DNA of 12,326 nt from an uncultured Prevotella sp. (GTDB lineage: Bacteria; Bacteroidota; Bacteroidia; Bacteroidales; Bacteroidaceae), in assembly GCA_937874345.1 (NCBI GenBank), contig CALNBT010000045.1, positions 1 to 12,326 of the forward strand, read 5' to 3'. Of the stretch, positions 7,039-12,326 are shown one piece after another. The stretch's first letter is position 1; every line of letters begins with the position of its first letter. The notes beneath the pieces are model-generated. The model was not told the DNA's origin. It worked only from the letters and a program-made list of their open reading frames with translations, and ran no database searches. Position numbers and translations under genes: made by a program.

Positions 7039-7844
7039 GGGCGGATATGTATCAAGTTAAATGTCTTTACTACACCCAATATGAGCATATGCGAATAGGA
7101 ATGAAATTTCAAATGATTAACGTCTGACTGGTCGACAATCCCAAGATACCCGACCCTGACAGTGGTTTTCAACAAAGAAAAATCGATTGTAAACATCTGT
7201 GTGAAAGAAGGTGCGTTTACAATATAGGTGGGTACAAGGTTGTGATCGTAGTTGCCATTCGAAAAAAGTTCATAATACGATTGACCGTAATTGGGCGAAA
7301 ACATCAGTCCAAGCAATGGAGCTTCCGCTTCGTAACGAGCCATGAATGACTGATTCAATACTTTGAATCGGCATGATACAACGGCGGAAGGGGCAATGTT
7401 TACACCCAGTTTGGCTTGAATGGGATTGTTAGAATTCCGCATATTGTACAAAACGCCAGCATGCCCTTGTATCAATCCCCCGACTTTCAAGTTGAGGCGA
7501 CGTTCCATAAAGAACCAATTGTAATGCCATCCATACGACAACTGATACATGGCAAACAGTTCATTTGCTCTTAGAGACCTTTCATTGAGATAAGCAAAGC
7601 TGCCTTGTTGGACAAATTGACGGGAGATTTTGCTTCCAATCTTGTCGTAAGTTGTATGGGAGAGATAATGAAAATCGGTGCCAGTATAACTTTCTGGAGA
7701 CAGGTATGTATCAAGGACGTTAATGTGACCAAGCCCAAGCATTTTGACACTAGTCGTCATTTTATCAGAACGCAGGGTATCTTCTTGAGCCCGAAGGGGT
7801 ATCAAGTTGATGACCAGCACGCCAACCAGTACGGATAGCCGCAT
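7035..7844 (-). CDS. Secreted protein of unknown function, DUF3316-like barrel candidate
   Basis: No enzymatic function is recognised. I chose the ATG at 7844 because it gives a clean signal peptide, MRLSVLVGVLVINLIPLRAQ, and starts 7 bases after the parC stop. An in-frame ATG at 7877 would overlap parC and put a charged leader before the signal. The mature part (about 249 residues) alternates polar and aromatic residues, as in GWHYNWFFMERRLNLKVGGL and MFTIDFSLLKTTVRVGYLG. That pattern fits an outer-membrane beta barrel. The TYLSP...Y.G motif near the N-terminus and the overall size recall the Bacteroidetes family DUF3316, but I cannot confirm this without a profile search. Its last codons overlap the start of the S41 protease by 4 bases, so the two proteins are probably made together. 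Confidence 0.7.
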   Translation of the reverse strand: MRLSVLVGVLVINLIPLRAQEDTLRSDKMTTSVKMLGLGHINVLDTYLSPESYTGTDFHYLSHTTYDKIGSKISRQFVQQGSFAYLNERSLRANELFAMYQLSYGWHYNWFFMERRLNLKVGGLIQGHAGVLYNMRNSNNPIQAKLGVNIAPSAVVSCRFKVLNQSFMARYEAEAPLLGLMFSPNYGQSYYELFSNGNYDHNLVPTYIVNAPSFTQMFTIDFSLLKTTVRVGYLGIVDQSDVNHLKFHSYSHMLILGVVKTFNLIHIRP

Positions 7845-7851
7845 GGAAACA

Positions 7852-10587
7852 TTATTTCTCGTCCAGCTCTTCATCACCGAATAAGTCCAGCTGACCAGTC
7901 ATTTCGTCAATGATTTGCTGTTGACTCTTTCCTGAATCTGGATCTAGATCTTCGGAATGGTCGTCAACAAATTCATCTTCTTCAAAAGTTTCATTACTGC
8001 TATCCTCGTCCTCTGACGTTGCTTCAGGAAAACGGGTTGGTGCCAGTTCTTCAATGCTGGCAACCTCCCAAGTTGTGATGCGCTTGCCTTTGGCTTTAAA
8101 CCCCTTGACAGATATAAACTCATCAACATCTATTTCCTGTGGCAAACGGGATGCGTCATTTCCACCGAATGTTACCAATAGGCGAGGATAGACTTGGTCG
8201 GTCAACAGAATTAACTCGTTGTTGGGATTTTCTCCAATGTAGTTTTGCTTTTTTTTGATGGCTTCCATCTGGAAACGCTTTACATATGGGTATTTCTGGT
8301 TGTCGGCATCGTATACAACGGCCGTCCACACCTTATTCTTATCCCATTTCTCCAATACCTGAATGTTGGGTTCGTAATGGTTACTAGGATCAAAATTCGT
8401 AATATAGAAATCTCCATTTTTCAGTACGACTAATATTGATTCGCCATCGTTGAACTCACCCAGAAAACGTCCATGGTCTTCATAGTTGATCCGATTCACA
8501 TCAGGATCGAACCAAACCTTTCTTCCACCAAGGGTACTGTGCCCATGACTCTTCAGGCTGATTCGATGTATTGACTTCTTCGTCAGCAAGTTGCCTTTTG
8601 CATCCCTTCCTTTAATCAGTATTTCAGAAAAGTCTTTTTCTACAAAAATATTCTGCTTGATCTTTGTTGGGTCGGGGTCGAGCGTTATCTTGATAACTTC
8701 AGCTTCTCCATTCGGATTGGGACTAAAATATATTACTTTCGACCCAGGAACACCTTGTGTCAAGTCATATTCTTTGTCACGAGTAATGCTGGTGACATTG
8801 AAACGTTTGATAAAATACCATCCCTGCTTGCCGTCACGGTAAACAACATTATAGATTGTGCGCCGGTCGTTCTTCTTGAATACCTGTACATGAATCACAT
8901 TTTTACCGACAAAAATCTTGTCTGCAACCTTGATGACCTTGTATTTTCCGTCTTTGTAAAAGAGAATGATATCGTCGATATCTGAACAGTTACATACCAG
9001 CTCATCTTTCTTTAGCCCTGTACCAACAAAGCCCTCGTGACGGTTGATATACAACTTTTCGTTTGCTTCCACTACCTTTGTTGCTTCAATGGTGTCAAAG
9101 CTCTTGATTTCTGTCAGCCGAGGATGATCTTTTCCATATTTATCCTTGATAAATTTAAACCAGTTACTGGTGACATCTATCATGTGCATTAAATCGTTGT
9201 CGATGTTCTTGATTTCGGATTTTATATTGGCGATAAAGTTATTAGCTTTGTCTTTGTTGAATTTCAAAATGCGTTGCATCTTGATTTCCAATAATCTAAG
9301 AATGTCATCGCGGGTAACTTCGCGGATAAAATTCGGCTTGAAAGGAGTCAATCGGGTATCAATGTGCTTGACTGCTGTGTCTAAATCTTTGGCTTCTTCA
9401 AACGGTTTGTCTTTATAAATGCGTTCTTCAATGAAAATTTTTTCTAGAGAAGCGAAGAACAACTGCTCAAACAATTCGTCTTTTCTGATTTGTAATTCTT
9501 GCCGCAGCAGTCCCATAGTATTATCAACGCTATGTGCCAATACGTCGCTGACGGTTAGAAATTTTGGTGTATTCTCTTCAATGACACAACAGTTTGGTGA
9601 TATGTTGATTTCACAATCAGAGAAAGCGTACAGGGCATCGATAGCCTTGTCGCTGCTTACACCAGGGGCAAGATGGACTTGAATCTCTACTTCTGCTGCC
9701 GTATTGTCGTCAACTTTCCTTGCTTTGATCTTTCCTTTTTCAATTGCCTTAAGAATAGAATCAATCAAAGTTGTGGTATTTTTGCTAAAAGGAATTTGTT
9801 TGATGACCAGTGTCTTACTGTCCATCTTTTCTATTTTAGCTCTAACTTTCAAGCTGCCTCCACGTTGACCGTCATTGTATTTTTCAATATCGATGCTGCC
9901 ACCTGTAGGAAAATCGGGATAAAGATGAAATTCTTCTCCTTTCAAATAGCTAATGGCGGCATCGCAAATCTCGTTCAAGTTGTGTGGAAGTATCTTTGAA
10001 CTTAATCCTACAGCAATGCCCTCAGCACCCTGAGCCAGCAATAATGGGAATTTGGCCGGTAGTGACACGGGTTCTTTGTTGCGCCCATCATAGCTTAGCT
10101 GCCATTGAGTAGTTTTGGGATTGAATACCACATCTAATGCAAATTTTGACAGTCTTGCCTCGATATATCTTGGTGCTGCAGCACGGTCGCCTGTAAGGAT
10201 GTTCCCCCAATTGCCCTGCGTGTCTATCAATAGGTCTTTTTGCCCCATCTGGACCAAAGCGTCACCGATGGAGGCATCCCCGTGTGGATGGAACTGCATG
10301 GTGTGCCCTACAATATTAGCCACTTTGTTGTATCGACCGTCGTCCATGCGTTTCATCGAATGAAGGATACGTCGTTGTACGGGTTTCAAGCCGTCTTCGA
10401 TATTGGGAACCGCTCTTTCAAGGATGACATATGATGCATAATCGAGAAACCAACTTTTGTACATGCCACTCAGATGATGAACGGCTGTGGCATCAAAACG
10501 GTCTGTCGGTTTATAGTCAGAGTGCTGCTCAGGCTGTATTTCCTCTTCGCCTTCGATTATGTCGTTGTCTATTGTGTTGTCGTTCAT
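7852..10587 (-). CDS. parC: DNA topoisomerase IV subunit A (gyrase A paralogue)
   Basis: Cuts and rejoins DNA for ATP-driven decatenation of daughter chromosomes with ParE. The 911-residue product shows the breakage-reunion core: GLKPVQRRILHSM (67-79), the QRDR segment HPHGDASIGDALVQM (100-114), and catalytic Tyr141 in APRYIEARLSKFA. A coiled-coil tower/gate region covers about 350-490, followed by a beta-rich C-terminal domain. The GyrA-box (QRRGGKG) that lets gyrase wrap DNA is not found, and the domain ends in a very acidic tail (about 835-911), so ParC is preferred over GyrA. In Bacteroidetes databases this form is often called 'DNA gyrase/topoisomerase IV subunit A'. parE is not in the window. 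The position matching quinolone-contacting Ser83/Ser80 is Ala105. It heads a minus-strand run with the secreted protein and S41 protease. Confidence 0.9.
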   Translation of the reverse strand: MNDNTIDNDIIEGEEEIQPEQHSDYKPTDRFDATAVHHLSGMYKSWFLDYASYVILERAVPNIEDGLKPVQRRILHSMKRMDDGRYNKVANIVGHTMQFHPHGDASIGDALVQMGQKDLLIDTQGNWGNILTGDRAAAPRYIEARLSKFALDVVFNPKTTQWQLSYDGRNKEPVSLPAKFPLLLAQGAEGIAVGLSSKILPHNLNEICDAAISYLKGEEFHLYPDFPTGGSIDIEKYNDGQRGGSLKVRAKIEKMDSKTLVIKQIPFSKNTTTLIDSILKAIEKGKIKARKVDDNTAAEVEIQVHLAPGVSSDKAIDALYAFSDCEINISPNCCVIEENTPKFLTVSDVLAHSVDNTMGLLRQELQIRKDELFEQLFFASLEKIFIEERIYKDKPFEEAKDLDTAVKHIDTRLTPFKPNFIREVTRDDILRLLEIKMQRILKFNKDKANNFIANIKSEIKNIDNDLMHMIDVTSNWFKFIKDKYGKDHPRLTEIKSFDTIEATKVVEANEKLYINRHEGFVGTGLKKDELVCNCSDIDDIILFYKDGKYKVIKVADKIFVGKNVIHVQVFKKNDRRTIYNVVYRDGKQGWYFIKRFNVTSITRDKEYDLTQGVPGSKVIYFSPNPNGEAEVIKITLDPDPTKIKQNIFVEKDFSEILIKGRDAKGNLLTKKSIHRISLKSHGHSTLGGRKVWFDPDVNRINYEDHGRFLGEFNDGESILVVLKNGDFYITNFDPSNHYEPNIQVLEKWDKNKVWTAVVYDADNQKYPYVKRFQMEAIKKKQNYIGENPNNELILLTDQVYPRLLVTFGGNDASRLPQEIDVDEFISVKGFKAKGKRITTWEVASIEELAPTRFPEATSEDEDSSNETFEEDEFVDDHSEDLDPDSGKSQQQIIDEMTGQLDLFGDEELDEK

Positions 10588-10623
10588 CTTAATTTTTGGA
10601 ATAATGCAGTGTTAACGAATGGA

Positions 10624-10654
10624 CAAAAGTACGAAAAAAAACAGATCTAACCAA
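10624..10654 (-). promoter_or_regulatory. -33/-7 promoter for parC
   Basis: On the minus strand TTGG (10654-10651), a 19-base spacer and TACTTTTG (10631-10624) fit TTTG-N19-TAnnTTTG well. RNA would start near 10618, giving a leader of about 30 nt before the parC ATG. Confidence 0.7.
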
Positions 10655-10781
10655 GAAAAACTATTGCTATCAATGGATGAAAAGCAGTCCTCGCTAAATC
10701 AAGGAAGGAATCTTTGCTATTGTGTTGAATATTGTCTTTAATAGCTAGTCTTGGAAATACGAACAGTTAGTTCCGTTGATA

Positions 10782-11549
10782 TCATGTAGCTTCTAAGGTG
10801 AATACCATTTGGTCGTTGTTGCTTTCAATTGGATCGAAGGTAAAACCTTCAAAATCAAATGTTTTCAAAAGTTCGATGTCTCTTGGTTGTTTTTCGATAA
10901 CAAACCGCGTCATGGCACCCCTGCACATTTTGACATAAACCACAATTGTCTTCTGTTTGCCATGATGAATCGTAGTAAACTTTGGCTCAACCACAGTGAC
11001 TTCGCGCTTTACTCTTTTCCAGTCAAACAAGCCTTTCATCTCAGCGCTAGCGAGATGAAGTAAAATGCCATCGTCGGCTTTCACAGAATCAATCAGCACA
11101 TCCGTCAATAATGGCCTCCAGAAAGTAAACAACTGTCGGTCATCATATTCGGGAAGCCGCACAGATCCTTCCAAACGGTGGCTTTTGATACCATCGAGCG
11201 GACGAAGCAATCCATATAAAAACGACGTAATCCATAGATGACTTTGGGCAAAGTCTAGTTGTAGATTGGTCATCTGTTCTGCATGAAGCTGCTTATAAGC
11301 GATGCCGGTGTGTGCAAAGATGGCCGGCTGTAGTGGTAGAGGATCTAGGAATGTGGTATATCTCATCTTGTTAAGGGTACCCAATTCACGGTTGATCTTC
11401 AGTATTTGAACTAACTCGTCAACATCGTATTTCATCATATTGACAGCAATTTGCTCAGCTTCCCGCTGAAAACGTGGGACAGTTGTTCGTTGAGTAATTA
11501 CCGATGGGGCATCGGTCATATCTTTTGAACAGGAAAGTAATATCTGCAT
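10782..11549 (-). CDS. yaaA: YaaA family (DUF328) peroxide-stress protein
   Basis: In E. coli YaaA limits free intracellular iron and so lowers Fenton damage to DNA and proteins during H2O2 stress; its fold binds DNA. The 255 residues match the family length (258 in E. coli). Signature segments are present in order: MQILLSCSKDM at the start, PAIFAHTGIAYKQLHA (75-90), AQSHLWITSFLYGLLRPLDG (101-120), the RLEGSVRLPE and FTFWRPLLTD stretch (125-150), and KMCRGAMTRFVIEKQP in the C-terminal part. It stands alone, 194 bases upstream of parC, which has its own promoter. About 100 bases upstream of its ATG is a -7 element at the edge of decayed mobile DNA. I see no OxyR-type site by eye. Confidence 0.92.
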   Translation of the reverse strand: MQILLSCSKDMTDAPSVITQRTTVPRFQREAEQIAVNMMKYDVDELVQILKINRELGTLNKMRYTTFLDPLPLQPAIFAHTGIAYKQLHAEQMTNLQLDFAQSHLWITSFLYGLLRPLDGIKSHRLEGSVRLPEYDDRQLFTFWRPLLTDVLIDSVKADDGILLHLASAEMKGLFDWKRVKREVTVVEPKFTTIHHGKQKTIVVYVKMCRGAMTRFVIEKQPRDIELLKTFDFEGFTFDPIESNNDQMVFTLEAT

Positions 11550-11655
11550 ATTGATGTTTCGTGTTGTTTGAGTGGTGGGTTTATTTTCTTCAACCTGACA
11601 GACATAATAGGTCTGACGATTGGGCGTTCATGCCAAACTCGTAATTGAATTGATA

Positions 11656-11663
11656 CAAAAATA
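11656..11663 (-). promoter_or_regulatory. Candidate -7 element for yaaA
   Basis: The minus strand reads TATTTTTG, identical to the asd -7 box. It predicts a leader of about 100 nt, which contains a small CAGAC/GTCTG inverted repeat (11599-11603 and 11611-11615). No good -33 element is visible; the upstream bases belong to the transposase relic. Confidence 0.45.
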
Positions 11664-11670
11664 ACACTTA

Positions 11671-11814
11671 TTATCGAAAAGGGCTACTTATCAGCTTACG
11701 ATTGTTTGCCTTTTGGACAACATTGGTCTTGAATTGGATTTTCTCATCATTTTCTTTGGGAACACACACAAATACATTATCTTTGTGAACATTGAGACCA
11801 AACACATGTAGCAT
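11671..11814 (-). pseudogene. N-terminal fragment of an IS110-family transposase
   Basis: A 47-codon minus-strand frame starts MLHVFGLNVHKDNVFVCVPK, continues ENDEKIQFK and stops at 11673-11671. Its first part matches the start of IS110/IS1111 transposases (the pattern G-[IL]-D-V-H-K-D-x-[IV]-F), which carry the first acidic residue of the RuvC-like DEDD site here. In this copy that Asp is Asn (residue 8), and the similarity fades after about residue 27, followed by an early stop. Full-length enzymes have 300-400 residues, so it cannot be active. The rest of the element is not found on either side; yaaA follows on the same strand. The alternative is chance similarity in a short frame, which I consider less likely given the contiguous match. 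Confidence 0.6.
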
Positions 11815-11821
11815 AACGAAT

Positions 11822-12102
11822 AAAGTCTTGGTAGCCTTCGTAAAAAATGGAATGATAACTCCATTTGTTTACACGGTTTGGATGTCTTTCACAAGCAAAA
11901 TATCTGTCAATCTGCTGGAGGGTTTTTGAAGAGTTAAGAACTACCAGGTGAAGACACCGCGGTGCTGAAGTGCACAAATACTTTTATTGCATCACATATA
12001 GCAAATAAAAGTTTGGAGGTGATCTCTTGCTTGGTGGAGATTGCTATTGAAAGTGTAAAGGCCTTTTTTGCAGGAAATCTTCAAAACGTTGTAAACAGAT
12101 AG
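11822..12102 (+). pseudogene. Decayed C-terminal end of a D-2-hydroxyacid dehydrogenase
   Basis: Intact relatives reduce 2-keto acids such as hydroxypyruvate with NAD(P)H. The clear part is 11938-12102, a plus-strand frame starting ELPGEDTAVL, then FIASHIANKSLE, then IAIESVKAFFAGNLQNVVNR and a stop at 12100-12102. It aligns in order with the family's end: the E-P-P...NPLL segment, the active-site His motif (F-I-T-P-H-I-A) and the closing A-V-E-N-V-K-A-F-L-x-G-K-P-x-N-V-V-N. In the same frame upstream, WNDNSICLHGLDVF (11848-11889) resembles the preceding conserved LNxGxIxGAGLDVF. It is separated from ELP by 48 bases ending in a TAA (11935-11937). The stretch 11822-11847 is a weaker match. There is no start codon and the first ~250 residues are missing. 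Confidence 0.6.
11845..11866. repeat. Perfect 7-bp hairpin inside the relic region
   Basis: AAATGGA (11845-11851) and TCCATTT (11860-11866) form a perfect inverted repeat around an 8-base loop. It lies about 30 bases upstream of the transposase relic's ATG. It could be a leftover of element-end structure or chance in AT-rich DNA. Confidence 0.35.
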
Positions 12103-12153
12103 AAGAAATATTGTTTATTCTTGCTTTTTTACCACTATAATTTGTTAGACCAC

Positions 12154-12326
12154 ATGATAGAAAGTATTTTTTATAAAGATCCTGAGGTAATACGCACTAT
12201 ACAGTCAATATTAGAGTTCTTGGGAACATTTGCTTTTGCCATTTCAGGAATACGACATGCAGCTGCGAAACACTTCGACTGGTTCGGTGGATTTGTTTGT
12301 GGCGTCGTTGTTGCAATTGGTGGAGG
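12154..12326 (+). CDS. TRIC-type cation channel family protein (UPF0126), 5' part only
   Basis: The first 57 codons of an inner-membrane protein of the TRIC/YadS-YicG family, whose bacterial members form trimeric cation-conducting channels with two three-helix repeats. After a polar N-terminus (MIESIFYKDPEVIRT), residues 20-36 give helix 1 with the signature LEFLGTFAFAISGIRHA. The sequence WFGGFVCGVVVAIGGG follows, including the glycine-rich kink typical of the second helix. Usual length is about 200-220 residues, so roughly three quarters lies past the window end. The ATG at 12154 gives the usual short N-terminus. An imperfect -7 match (TATAATTTG, about 12136-12144) ends close to the start. 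It is divergent from yaaA, with only decayed DNA between them. Confidence 0.88.
   Translation, partial: MIESIFYKDPEVIRTIQSILEFLGTFAFAISGIRHAAAKHFDWFGGFVCGVVVAIGG

Noticed and set aside
10588..10781. Possible intrinsic terminator for yaaA
   Set aside because: Only a GCTATT/AATAGC pair with an 18-base loop and a 4-bp GAAC/GTTC stem are present, neither followed by a T run.
11740..11821. Further extension of the dehydrogenase relic upstream on the plus strand (TLRPNT, FVNIET)
   Set aside because: The similarity is weak and spread over two frames, and the same bases encode the much stronger IS110 match on the other strand.
11815..11937. A preserved IS110 bridge RNA in the leader of the transposase relic
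   Set aside because: Only one 7-bp hairpin is visible, and the plus strand here resembles dehydrogenase coding sequence, so little or no element leader may remain.
11955..11964. Perfect palindrome CACCGCGGTG
   Set aside because: It falls inside the dehydrogenase relic's reading frame with no flanking dyad or promoter context, so chance is the simplest explanation.
11777..11977. 66-codon minus-strand ORF upstream of yaaA
   Set aside because: It overlaps the transposase relic in another frame and lies antisense to the dehydrogenase relic; the cysteine- and tryptophan-rich product matches nothing I know.

Overview
The window looks like a chromosomal segment of a Bacteroidota species, most likely order Bacteroidales and possibly Prevotella-like. 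This rests on several signs. TAnnTTTG-type -7 promoter elements stand in front of at least six transcription units, and Shine-Dalgarno sequences are absent before the starts. The topoisomerase IV A subunit is of the roughly 900-residue Bacteroidetes form. There is also a lipoprotein S41 peptidase paired with a small predicted outer-membrane protein. The genus is an inference.

Layout. (1) 1-953, minus: asd, missing its last ~20 codons at the window edge, with a -7 element at 991-998. (2) 954-1611: no convincing gene, but a 90-codon ATG-less open frame on the minus strand that may be a relic. (3) 1612-5424, plus: an apparent operon of a CPA2-type cation/proton antiporter with a cytoplasmic USP-like tail, an orphan LolD-like ABC ATPase, and a CvfB-type S1 RNA-binding protein. 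It closes with a bidirectional hairpin terminator at 5455-5494. (4) 5500-5584, minus: tRNA-Leu(UAG) with encoded CCA and its own -7 element. (5) 10587-5809, minus: parC, a secreted DUF3316-like barrel candidate, an S41 lipoprotein protease and a 66-residue protein. The first three genes are tightly packed; the last has its own promoter, placed so close to its start that the mRNA could be leaderless. (6) 11549-10782, minus: yaaA. (7) 11671-12102: decayed DNA holding an IS110-type transposase N-terminal fragment (minus) and the C-terminal end of a D-2-hydroxyacid dehydrogenase (plus). (8) 12154 to the end, plus: the start of a TRIC-family (UPF0126) membrane channel, running off the window.

Most genes are conserved housekeeping functions: the aspartate-family amino acid pathway, ion homeostasis, DNA decatenation, protection from peroxide-linked damage, and a tRNA. 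No defence system, CRISPR array or intact mobile element is visible. The most unusual parts are the two-relic scar upstream of yaaA, the near-leaderless small gene, and the Thr-Asp pair at the predicted ion site of the antiporter. I did not find a convincing new multi-gene system.
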